The translations under genes were made by a program, and so were the position numbers. This document shows positions 34,938 through 42,931 of a stretch of DNA of 58,856 nucleotides, one piece after another (the stretch's first letter is position 1; every line of letters starts with the position of its first letter). Source of the stretch: Pseudomonadota bacterium (GTDB lineage: Bacteria > Pseudomonadota > Alphaproteobacteria > Rhizobiales > Xanthobacteraceae). The DNA lies in contig JAEWJH010000008.1 in the NCBI GenBank assembly GCA_023386635.1, positions 1-58,856 on the forward strand, given 5' to 3'. The notes beneath the pieces were generated by a model. It was not told where the DNA came from, ran no database searches, and saw nothing but the letters and a program-made list of their open reading frames with translations.

Positions 34938-35969
34938 ATGTTCCGTCATGAGTTGCGATGGTCGCGGCGCGCGGTTGCGGTCGCTTTCGCGTGCGGCGTG
35001 GCCGCACTTGCCGCCGGCCCCGCGTCGGCGCAGCAGGCGCCGGTGAAGATCCGGCTGTCGTGGATCGTGCCGGTGTCGAACTGGGCGTCGATGATCCAGG
35101 AGAAGAAGGACCTCGCCAAGCATCTGGGCAAGTCCTACACGCTGGAGATCACCCGCTTCGCCGGTACGCCGCCGCTGATCACCGCGCTCGCCAACAACGA
35201 GCTGGAGATCGCCAATCTCACCTATCCGACGCTGCCGATCGCCATCCAGAACGCCGGCATGAACGACCTCGTCGTCATCGCCGACGAATTCCAGGACGGC
35301 AAGGAGGGTTACTACAGCAACGAATATATGGTGCTGAAGGACGGCCCGATCAAAAAGGTCGAGGACCTCAAGGGCAAGGTGCTCGCCACCAATGTCGCCG
35401 GCTCGGCCGTCGACGTCGCCATGCGGGCGATGATGCGCAAGCACGGCATGGAGGACAAGCGCGACTACACCGTGGTCGAAACGCCGTTCCCGACCATGAA
35501 GGCGTTCCTCCAGGAGAAGAAGGCCGACCTGATCAGCGGCGTGAAGCCCTTCTCCCAGGACCCGGCGCTGCGCGGCATGTCGCGGACGCTGTTCGACACC
35601 AAGGACGCCATGGGCCTGACCCAGTTCTCCATGTGGGTGGCGCGCAAGGGCTTCATCGAGAAGAACCGGGCGGCGATGCTCGACTTCATGGAGGACTCGC
35701 TGCGGATCGTGCGCTGGTATCTCGACCCCAAGAACCATAGGGAGGTCATGGAGATCTGCGCGAAGATCACCAAGCAGCCGCCGGAGCGGTTCGGCTGGGT
35801 CTTCACCAAGCAGGATAACTACCGCCAGCCGGACATGCTGCCTGACCTCAAGGCGCTGCAGGCCAATGTCGACCTGGTCGAGCAGCTCGGCTTCTTCAAG
35901 GGCAAGATCGACGTCAGCAAGCACGCCGATCTGAGCCTCGTCCAGGAAGCCGCCAAGCGATTGAAATAG
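34938..35969 (+). CDS. ABC substrate-binding protein, SsuA/NMT1-like (second)
   Basis: The 343-residue protein has a Sec signal (SRRAVAVAFACGVAALAAGP, cut after ASAQ) and the fold stretches APVKIRLSWIVPVSNWASM, LITALANNELEIANLTYP and LKGKVLATNVAGSAVDVAMR. It has little similarity to the binding protein at 30374-31348, so the transporter has two receptors of different specificity or one serves another system. GGGAGGACATTC precedes the ATG. A terminator follows. Confidence 0.9.
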   Translation: MFRHELRWSRRAVAVAFACGVAALAAGPASAQQAPVKIRLSWIVPVSNWASMIQEKKDLAKHLGKSYTLEITRFAGTPPLITALANNELEIANLTYPTLPIAIQNAGMNDLVVIADEFQDGKEGYYSNEYMVLKDGPIKKVEDLKGKVLATNVAGSAVDVAMRAMMRKHGMEDKRDYTVVETPFPTMKAFLQEKKADLISGVKPFSQDPALRGMSRTLFDTKDAMGLTQFSMWVARKGFIEKNRAAMLDFMEDSLRIVRWYLDPKNHREVMEICAKITKQPPERFGWVFTKQDNYRQPDMLPDLKALQANVDLVEQLGFFKGKIDVSKHADLSLVQEAAKRLK

Positions 35970-36009
35970 CTAAACTTTTAAGAAAAATTAACTAAACATT
36001 AACTGATAG

Positions 36010-36039
36010 AAGCAAGCATTTGATAATGCTTGCTTTTTT
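36010..36039 (+). terminator. Rho-independent terminator in AT-rich gap
   Basis: AAGCAAGCATT-tgat-AATGCTTGC is followed by six T. It lies in a 230-base AT-rich gap, unusual for this GC-rich window, after the second binding-protein gene. Confidence 0.85.
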
Positions 36040-36200
36040 CTTTTTATGCATTGGAAACACCTGCGCGAATTCTGTCGCCTTTTAACTATATTTCTGTAGC
36101 TGTGACAGTAAGTTACGGGCATTTCCTCTTTACAAATTAACCATCTTCCTCGACATTCAGCCTCGGAGGCTTGACTGCTACAAGAACAAGGGGCGTTACC

Positions 36201-36725
36201 ATGAGTTTTCTGCGTTCCGTTTTCCTCGCCACGCTGGCCCTTGGGCTTGCTGGCGTCTTCGCTACCCCGAGCTTTGCGGGCGGCCGATACGATTCCGGTT
36301 GCAACTGCTACCTCCCGGATTCGGCCTTCAAGGCCCGCCGCACGGTCCATGAAGGACCGCGCTACGTTCCGGGCAACACCCGCGTCGTCAACACCACTCG
36401 CGTGATTCCGCGTGAGAAGGTCGTCGACGAAAACACCCTCGTCGTCCACGTCCGCCCGGTGATCCGCAAGGACGTGGTGATCAACCGCCAGAACATTCTG
36501 TACAAGGACATCATCGTCCACCGTCAGAACACCATCCACCGGACCGCCGAGCGCCACAGCAATGTGGTGATCAACCGCTCCGAGCAGGGTTCGGTCGGTT
36601 ATGCTGGCGCCGAGCACCGCTATGTTCGCGGCCGTGACTGCAATTGCGGCGGCACCACCCGCGAATATGTCGGCCGTGGCTACGGCGGCGGCTACGACCG
36701 CACGGCCTATTCGGTTCGTAACTGA
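36201..36725 (+). CDS. Secreted Val/Arg/Asn-rich protein with two CNC motifs
   Basis: From ATG 36201 the 174-residue protein has a signal peptide (LRSVFLATLALGLAGVFATP, cut near SFAGG). The mature N-terminus has SGCNCYLPD and the C-terminus RDCNCGGTT, so two Cys-Asn-Cys motifs bracket the chain. The middle is an alternating pattern (VVINRQNILYKDIIVHRQN, then HSNVVINRSEQ) that looks like beta strands of a short repeat. A Gly/Tyr-rich tail ends it. Similar proteins occur in Bradyrhizobium-like genomes with no known role; an envelope or matrix protein is possible. Confidence 0.72.
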   Translation: MSFLRSVFLATLALGLAGVFATPSFAGGRYDSGCNCYLPDSAFKARRTVHEGPRYVPGNTRVVNTTRVIPREKVVDENTLVVHVRPVIRKDVVINRQNILYKDIIVHRQNTIHRTAERHSNVVINRSEQGSVGYAGAEHRYVRGRDCNCGGTTREYVGRGYGGGYDRTAYSVRN

Positions 36726-36764
36726 ACCTCGCATTGACCCGGGCCGAGAGGCCTGGATTCGATC

Positions 36765-36795
36765 AAGCCCCGCGGGTTTTCCCGCGGGGCTTTTT
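36765..36795 (+). terminator. Rho-independent terminator
   Basis: AAGCCCCGCGGG (36765-36776), loop TTTT, then CCCGCGGGGCTT (36781-36792) and more T. It ends the CNC-motif protein gene. Confidence 0.92.
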
Positions 36796-36869
36796 CGTTT
36801 GGCGAGGTCGTGCGCGGCGGAGTGCGCTGCCGGGGCGGCACACGGCCGAGCGGGAGTACGCGCTGCTCT

Positions 36870-37390
36870 CGCCCGCCTTATCCTGAGAGCCTGCCCTCGG
36901 GCTCGACACGAGGGAGCGCGCCCCTAGCGCGTCGAAGACGCGCGTAAACGCGCCGATGCTCGCAGAGCGAAGGCGTGCGTCGCGCCACAAGTCGGCCTTG
37001 GCCGGCTTGTGCATTATAGAATCCCGTCTCCGGTAAACCCGAGATGGGTGGACGTGGCGGCCACGGTCTCACCACGTCATGCCCGCGCTTGTCGCGGGCA
37101 TGAAGGCTGAGAGAGGCGTGCACAATCTCCCTCCGCCTCATCCTGAGGAGGCCGCGGAGCGGCCGTCTCGAAGGACGAGGCGGCCACAGTCCCGCAGTAG
37201 TCCATAGTTTGAGACGCCCGGCTCCGCCGGGCTCCCTCGGGTCAAGCCCGAGTGCAAGCTCTCACCATGAGGCTCAGATAGAGGTGCACAAATTCCGCCA
37301 CGTCATGGCCGGGCCTGTCCCGGCCATCTCGATGAGGTGAGCACAGTGCCTGCCTAAGCGGGATGCCCGGGACAAGCCCGGGCATGACAG
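36870..37390. repeat. Cluster of intergenic palindromic repeats (left block)
   Basis: Four elements in a row. 36881-36975 is a 'tcctgagag...gcgtcgaagacgc' element. 37076-37106 is ATGCCCGCG-cttgt-CGCGGGCAT. 37137-37282 belongs to the 'tcatcctgagga...ccatgaggct' family. 37301-37390 is the paired CGTCATGGCCGGG...CCCGGGCATGAC element. No coding frame is credible. The last element is nearly the same as one at 38.05-38.18 kb on the other side of the candidate RNA. Confidence 0.7.
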
Positions 37391-37417
37391 CGGATAGAGC
37401 GGGGCTCAATCCGCCTC

Positions 37418-37444
37418 TTGACTTTCTTCCTATATGCCTATAAT
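37418..37444 (+). promoter_or_regulatory. Near-consensus sigma-70 promoter
   Basis: TTGACT (37418-37423) and TATAAT (37439-37444) with a 15-base spacer in an AT-rich stretch. It is the best-looking promoter in the noncoding region and points rightward into the hairpin-rich element. The short spacer lowers confidence slightly. Confidence 0.6.
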
Positions 37445-37450
37445 CCTATC

Positions 37451-38015
37451 TCCGTCCTGCTCATCGAGGGGCGCTTCATGAGGCGTTCTTGAAGTGGAGC
37501 AGTCGGTGGTGCCGCAAGGCATTGGCACCGGGGTGCGGGCAGGAGAACAGGCCCGTGCGCGATGCGGCGCCCGCGGCACGGTTCGCACCCGTGTGTCCGG
37601 GACGCCCTGGTCTGCCGTCCGCCCCAACTAAGTGGGGCCGCCCAAAGCAAAGGGCTGGACGTGGGCCGGACGAATGCGGGCCAAAGCCCGCAGGAACCGG
37701 TGGGGTCCGATCCCGCAAGGATCGGAAACTCCATCTGTCCGCGCCCCGGAAGCACGGTCCCAGGGAGCGAAATCGCCGCCCATGACAAAGCCCAGCCTGC
37801 GCAAGCCTGGCTGGGTGGAGCGCCGCAAGGCGCGCGTGTCTCCCTTCGCCGGGAGATGCGCTCCGGTGCTGCCGCGAGGCGGCATCGGAAACCAAGACGT
37901 TGCGCTTCGCGGCGCTCCGTCCCCCTCGATGTGGTCGAGGGACATGAGGAATACGGGCGCACCCGGCGCCGGCCAAACAATACGGGCGATGACGCGTGCC
38001 TGTAGGTCATCGGCT
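37451..38015 (+). ncRNA. Candidate structured noncoding RNA / repeat element
   Basis: Within about 500 bases there are at least nine perfect inverted repeats: 37508-37529, 37621-37638, 37676-37691, 37706-37726 (8-base arms TCCGATCC/GGATCGGA), 37791-37815 (CCCAGCC/GGCTGGG), 37820-37833, 37839-37856, 37870-37884 and 37923-37941 (CCCTCGA/TCGAGGG), plus 37988-38011 at the end. Several have GCAA or GCGA loops (GNRA) on the plus strand, which is the strand the promoter reads. All six frames are largely open, but none has a start signal or a protein family I know. I infer an RNA of about 560 nt; a mobile repeat is the main alternative. Confidence 0.55.
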
Positions 38016-38042
38016 GTCTGACAATCGCATCGGACAATGATC

Positions 38043-38380
38043 GCACAAATCTCACGACGTCATGGCCGGGCTTGTCCCGGCCATCTCGATCAGGTGAGCA
38101 CATTGCCAGCCTAAGCGGGATGGCCGGGACATCAGGGCGTTTACGCCCGTCTTCGACGGGCCATGCCCGGCCATGACGTGGAGAGAGGATCGCATCTCTC
38201 ACTCCGCCTCATCCTGAGGAGCGATGCGCAGCATCGCGTCTCGAAGGATGCGGCGGCCACCGCAGCGCTCCCGACCATATTCTTTTGACGCAATCCTGCG
38301 GATTGCTTCTGGTTTGGGACGGCCCGCCTTCGGGCGATGCGCTCCGGCGAGCGTCCTCGCCATGAGGCTTAGAGAGAGGT
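38043..38380. repeat. Cluster of intergenic palindromic repeats (right block)
   Basis: 38060-38178 is a near copy of the 37.3-37.39 kb element (both have 'ggccatctcgat.aggtgagcac' then 'cctaagcgggatg'). Its right arm is interrupted by 'catcagggcgtttacgcccgtcttcgacggg'-type sequence, itself a small hairpin. 38207-38375 is another 'tcatcctgagga...catgaggct' element. The copies on both sides of the candidate RNA make long direct repeats. Confidence 0.7.
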
Positions 38381-38386
38381 GTAGCG

Positions 38387-39061
38387 CTATATCTCGGCCC
38401 ACTGCCGCAGCAGGTTGTGATAGACCGCCGTCAGCGACACCACCGACTTGTGCTGAGGATGATCGCCGGCGAGCCGGATGATCGACATATCAAGATCGAA
38501 CAACAGGCCGCGCTGCGCTTCGTCGCGGATCATGCTCTGGGTCCAGAAGAACGAACAGATCCGCGAGCCGCGCATGATCGGCGTCACCCGGTGCAGCGAG
38601 GTCGCCGGATAGACGATCATATCGCCGGCCGGCAGCTTCACCGAATGGGCGCCGTAGGTGTCCTCGACGATCAATTCGCCGCCGTCATAGTCCTCCGGCG
38701 GCGAGATGAACAAAGTCGACGACACGTCGGTGCGGATGCGCACGCCATTGCCGGAGCGCACCGCATTGTCGACGTGATTGCCGAACGTCATGCCGGCATC
38801 GTAGCGATTGAACAGCGGCGGGAACACCTGCTTCGGCAGCACAGCCGACATGAACAACGGCGAGCGGCCGAGCGCCTCCATCACCATGTTGCTGAGTTCG
38901 CGCGCCTCCGGCGCGCTTTCCGGCAATTGCAGATTGTTCTTCGCCTTCGCCGCCTGATGGCCGGACGTCACATTGCCGTCGACCCAGGCCGCCTTCTCCA
39001 TCACCTCGCGGCAGCGCGCCACCTGCTCCGGCGTGAGCACCGCGGGGATATGGACCATCAT
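38387..39061 (-). CDS. piuC: PKHD-type Fe(II)/2-oxoglutarate hydroxylase
   Basis: The 224-residue protein matches PiuC. It has an iron site His96-x-Asp98 (FGNHVDNA) and His156 (TSLHRVTP), the 2-oxoglutarate arginine in RGSRICSFF, and the N-terminal VLTPEQVARCREVMEKAAW. PiuC genes sit beside iron-siderophore receptors such as PiuA/Fiu and are iron-repressed. Its start is ten bases downstream of the receptor stop, so both share a transcript. The substrate is unknown. Confidence 0.93.
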   Translation of the reverse strand: MMVHIPAVLTPEQVARCREVMEKAAWVDGNVTSGHQAAKAKNNLQLPESAPEARELSNMVMEALGRSPLFMSAVLPKQVFPPLFNRYDAGMTFGNHVDNAVRSGNGVRIRTDVSSTLFISPPEDYDGGELIVEDTYGAHSVKLPAGDMIVYPATSLHRVTPIMRGSRICSFFWTQSMIRDEAQRGLLFDLDMSIIRLAGDHPQHKSVVSLTAVYHNLLRQWAEI

Positions 39062-39071
39062 GTCGAACGCC

Positions 39072-41318
39072 CTACCAGCTCATCTTCAGCGTCAGCGACG
39101 CATACCGGCTCGGACCCGGCACGCCCCAGTTGCTGTAGACGTTCGCGATGTAATACTTGTCGAAGATGTTGTAGATGTTGAACTGTAACGTGGTCTTCTT
39201 ATCGATCTTGTAGGCCAGCATCGCGTCGAACCGCCAGTAGGCCGGCGCCAGCGCCGTGTTGGTCACGTCACCCCAGACTTCGCTGGTGTAGAACGCGCCG
39301 CCGCCGATCTGCCAATCCGACGTGATGTCGTAGGTGGTCCACAGCGAGATGGCGTGCTCCGGCGTCTGGATCGGACGCTTGTCAAGCTGCGCGGCGACCG
39401 AGGTCTTGATGTTGCGGGCATCGACGTAAGCGTAGCTGGCGATCACCTGCCACGCATCGGTGATCTTGCCCGCCGCGCTCGCCTCGAAACCGCGGGCGCG
39501 GATCACGCCGTCGAGCACCGTCACCGTCGCATTGGTCGGATCGGGCACGCGGGCATTGGTCTTCTCGGTCTGGAAGATCGCCGCGGCGACATTGAGCTTG
39601 CCGCCGAGCACGTCGGCCTTGGCGCCGAGCTCGGTCGTTTCGTTCTTCTCCGGCCCGAGATTGAACTGGCTGATCGCGGTCGCCGACGTCGCGACGCTCA
39701 CCGACATGTTGTCGGCGCTCGGATTGAACGACGTGCCATGCATCAAATAGATGCTGCTGTTTGACGTCGGATGGAAGACGCCGCCAACGCGCCAGCTCAG
39801 CGGCGTATCGGTGCGGCTGAGATTGTTCACGGTGGCGGCGGCCAGCGGGGCGTCCTGCTGGAATTTGAAATAGTCGTAGCGCAGACCGCCGACCAGTTCG
39901 AAATACTCGTTCAGCTTGATCTGATCGGCGATATACACGGCCGCCGCGGTGGCGTGACCGATGGTGCGCTGGCTCGCCGTCGAAGCAATCGGCGCGCCGC
40001 CGAAGCGGTAGGGATCGGGATTGATGAAGTTGGTGCCCGCCTGCCCCGCCCAGTTGTTGCGCAGCGAGTCGCGCCGCTCCTGCGAGAACTCGAAGCCCGT
40101 GACCAGCGTATGATCCCAGCCCCAGGTATTGAACCGGGCAAGGAAATCGGTCTGGTTGATCAGCAGCGAGTTGTGAACGTTCAGGCCGGCGCGGTTCGGC
40201 GTCCAGTTGACGTTGAGATTGTTGGCGTTCGGAACGCCGGCATTCGGCTCCGGGAAGACATTGAGCTGATAGCGCTGCACATCCGAGAATCGGGTCGTGT
40301 TGGTGACTTTGAAATTGTTGTTGAACTCGTGCTCGATCTTGGCGGTTGCGATCGAGGCATCGACCTTCTCGACGTCCGGGTTGGGGCCGCTGAGGATGCC
40401 GTAGAACGTATTGCGGTTCACCGGCGCGATCGCGCGCGGCACGCCGTCCGTCGCCTTCAGGAACGGAATGCCGTAATCCGGAATATTGTTGTCGTGCTGA
40501 TAGATGTAGCTCAACGTCACCTGCGTCTGATCGGTGACTTTCATCTTGAGCGACGGCGCGATGCCGAACGACTTGTTTTCAACCTTGTCGCGACCAGGCA
40601 CCTTGTTGTCCTGGCCCATGATGTTGATGCGCGCCGAGACGTTCTCATTGAATTTGCCGTTCGCGTCGATAGTCGCGCGTACGCCGGGAGCGGTATTCCC
40701 GGTCAGGGTCGCATCGACGAAATCGCGGTCGCGCGGCGTCTTGCTGGTGAGGTTGATGACGCCGCCGGTCGAGCCTCGGCCGAACAGGATCGAGGACGGG
40801 CCTTTGAACACCTCGACGGAATCGATCGAGAACGCATCGCGGGTATACCAGCCGGGATCGCGCAGGCCGTCGCGGAACACGTCGTTCTGCGCCGAGAAGC
40901 CGCGGATATACGGCGTATCGCCTTGGTTGCCGCCTTCGCCGGCGCGGAACGTGATGCCGGCGACGTTGCGCAACGCGTCCTTCACGGTGGCGATGTTCTG
41001 ATCCTGCAGAACCTGCTGCGGCACGACGTTGACAGTCTGCGGCGTACTCAGGAGCGGCACCGGCACGCGCGTCAGCGACGAATTGGCGGCCTGATAGCCA
41101 TCATTGCCGCCAAAAATGTCGATGGTCGGGAGCGCGACGCTGTTGTCCTGCGCGGACGCCGCGGTGGCGAACATCAGCGAGGCGACGCTCGCAGCCGCCG
41201 GAAACATCATCCCATGAGCATGCGCAGCGATCGCCGCCGCGCGAGAACTCACCGGCGCTTCGCCTGCATTGTTCGATGCTGAACCACGATTGTGCGCGTC
41301 TGCGATGCTTGTCGACAT
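39072..41318 (-). CDS. TonB-dependent siderophore receptor (Fiu/PiuA-like)
   Basis: The 748-residue outer-membrane receptor has a long signal region (about 55 residues, cut after ASAQDN) and a plug domain with TPQTVNVVPQQVLQDQNI, TPYIRGFSAQNDVFRDGLR and VEVFKGPSSILFGRGSTGG. A 22-strand barrel follows, ending LTLKMSW with a terminal aromatic. Together with PiuC downstream, this points to catecholate-type ferric siderophores. The ATG at 41318 is preferred over 41366. It diverges from the PepSY-exbBD-tonB operon, so the cluster carries both receptor and energy source. Confidence 0.93.
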   Translation of the reverse strand: MSTSIADAHNRGSASNNAGEAPVSSRAAAIAAHAHGMMFPAAASVASLMFATAASAQDNSVALPTIDIFGGNDGYQAANSSLTRVPVPLLSTPQTVNVVPQQVLQDQNIATVKDALRNVAGITFRAGEGGNQGDTPYIRGFSAQNDVFRDGLRDPGWYTRDAFSIDSVEVFKGPSSILFGRGSTGGVINLTSKTPRDRDFVDATLTGNTAPGVRATIDANGKFNENVSARINIMGQDNKVPGRDKVENKSFGIAPSLKMKVTDQTQVTLSYIYQHDNNIPDYGIPFLKATDGVPRAIAPVNRNTFYGILSGPNPDVEKVDASIATAKIEHEFNNNFKVTNTTRFSDVQRYQLNVFPEPNAGVPNANNLNVNWTPNRAGLNVHNSLLINQTDFLARFNTWGWDHTLVTGFEFSQERRDSLRNNWAGQAGTNFINPDPYRFGGAPIASTASQRTIGHATAAAVYIADQIKLNEYFELVGGLRYDYFKFQQDAPLAAATVNNLSRTDTPLSWRVGGVFHPTSNSSIYLMHGTSFNPSADNMSVSVATSATAISQFNLGPEKNETTELGAKADVLGGKLNVAAAIFQTEKTNARVPDPTNATVTVLDGVIRARGFEASAAGKITDAWQVIASYAYVDARNIKTSVAAQLDKRPIQTPEHAISLWTTYDITSDWQIGGGAFYTSEVWGDVTNTALAPAYWRFDAMLAYKIDKKTTLQFNIYNIFDKYYIANVYSNWGVPGPSRYASLTLKMSW

Positions 41319-41764
41319 GATGCCCCCATTGCACGATCGCCTCCCGCTCTTGCCGATGGCGCTCACGGCGCACCAACGCGGAATTCACGACCCTTGAAGG
41401 CTCCTTAATGCCGACAAAATTCATGAGCAAGGACAAAGACTTGAGAAGAGATAGTCTTTTATTCGACTAATTCTAATCTGACTTTTCTGGAAGCTCTCAA
41501 AACAAGCAACGATGATGTTGGAGTCGTTGGCGCAATCGCATTGACGCTTCGCAGTTATCCCAAAGGTGTTCCGCGCGTAGCGCATTGCTGACGTGCACGT
41601 CATGCTGAAACCGTGCGGGCAGAGCTTGCAAAACCGACACGCGCTTCAACGCAAAAGCATCGCTATCTCATTGTTTGGAATGCCTAAAATGTAGCAACGG
41701 CGCGCGTTTTGCTGTTCAGGCCTCGCAACGTTGCTGTTATAGCTGCGGCCCTTGGAGACGTGAA
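41319..41764. other. Divergent promoter region of the iron cluster
   Basis: This 446-base AT-rich gap separates the receptor gene from the PepSY gene. It should hold both promoters and an iron-responsive site. Around 41465-41482 there is 'cgactaattctaatctga', which recalls half of an Irr or Fur-type site but has no convincing symmetry. No gene is supported inside. Confidence 0.5.
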
Positions 41765-42874
41765 ATGAAACCCACGCGCGGAGCGTTGCGGCGCTTCTGG
41801 CTCAATGTTCATTTGTGGATCGGCGTAGCGCTTGCGATCCTGACCGTGCCGATTGCGATCAGCGGCGCGCTGCTCGTTTATCACGACGAACTCGATACGC
41901 TTCTGCATCCTGCGCGTTATGCCGTCACCGGTTCGCAAATCTCACAACCCTCAAGCGCCTATCTCGATGGCGCGCGCAAAGCGCTTGGCAACGGCATTAC
42001 GCCGACCATGATCCGCTTCGACGCGGAGGGCGGTCCTGTCACCGTCAGCGCCCGCGGCCGCACACCCGAGGGCACATCGCGCCGGCTGAATGTCTATCTC
42101 GATCCGCCGACCGCAAACGTTCTTGAGGTGGAAGATTTCCGCGCGTCGATGTTCGGCTTCCTGCATGTCTTCCACGAGAACCTGACGATCCCGCAATATT
42201 CCGGCCGCGCCGTCGTCGGCTGGATCGGCGTCGCGATGCTGATCTCGTCTCTTAGCGGCATCTATCTGTGGTGGCCGCGCAATGGCGCTTTCCGCATCGG
42301 GCTGCGCTGGCGCCGTTCCGATTCCACCAACGCCAACCTGCATCATCTGCTCGGCTTCTGGATTTCGATACCGCTTGCCGTCGTGTCGCTCACCGGCATC
42401 TATCTCGGTTTCCCGCAGCAGGGGCGCGATCTCCTGTCGACGGTTGCACCGATGACGCCGCGCGCGGGCCTCGGCGCACCGGCCCGGCAGACGGCGCTCA
42501 ATCCGGATCAGGCGCTCGCGCAGGCAATGAACCAGATGCCCGGCGCCAGGCCCGCAGCGTTGTTCCTGGCCACCGGCAAGCCAGGTGAAGCGCCGATCTG
42601 GCGCATCCAGTTGCGCGACACGAATGGCGATACGAAAACGTTGCTGGTCGACGACCGTAGCGGCATAGCAACACCGGTCGTCGTGCAATCCGGCGACACG
42701 GTTTCGCAATGGATCCGCTGGATCCATGAAGGCAGCCACTCCGGACCGATTTGGAAGCTGATCGTGCTGCTGTGTGGCGTGCTGCCGCCGTTGTTCACCG
42801 TGACAGGCACTATCATGTGGCTGCGCCGGCGACGGCGCCGCAGCGCGGTGACGCACCTGCGCGCGGCCGAATAA
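41765..42874 (+). CDS. PepSY-associated membrane protein (iron-uptake linked)
   Basis: The 369-residue protein has an N-terminal helix FWLNVHLWIGVALAILTVPI, with histidines in HLW, a periplasmic PepSY region, VFHENLTIPQYSGRAVVGWI, a second membrane pair about residues 150-240 and a C-terminal helix ending in an Arg-rich LRRRRRRSAVTHL. Members of this family often accompany TonB receptors and are thought to act as siderophore reductases. It is the first gene of the exbBD-tonB run, 57 bases ahead of exbB. Confidence 0.85.
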   Translation: MKPTRGALRRFWLNVHLWIGVALAILTVPIAISGALLVYHDELDTLLHPARYAVTGSQISQPSSAYLDGARKALGNGITPTMIRFDAEGGPVTVSARGRTPEGTSRRLNVYLDPPTANVLEVEDFRASMFGFLHVFHENLTIPQYSGRAVVGWIGVAMLISSLSGIYLWWPRNGAFRIGLRWRRSDSTNANLHHLLGFWISIPLAVVSLTGIYLGFPQQGRDLLSTVAPMTPRAGLGAPARQTALNPDQALAQAMNQMPGARPAALFLATGKPGEAPIWRIQLRDTNGDTKTLLVDDRSGIATPVVVQSGDTVSQWIRWIHEGSHSGPIWKLIVLLCGVLPPLFTVTGTIMWLRRRRRRSAVTHLRAAE

Positions 42875-42931
42875 TCCTGCTGCCGACATGACGGCGACAG
42901 GCTAAAGACGTTGACGTTGAGGAGCTTGAAA

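Noticed and set aside
37438..38202. 254-residue minus-strand open frame (and five other long frames) over the hairpin element
   Set aside because: All six frames are open because the DNA is GC-rich and stop-poor. There is no ribosome site or family motif, and the hairpins and promoter fit an RNA on the plus strand better.
41455..41490. Possible Fur/Irr site 'cgactaattctaatctga' in the receptor promoter
   Set aside because: No adequate symmetry and only a half match to known iron boxes; kept as a note under the intergenic region.
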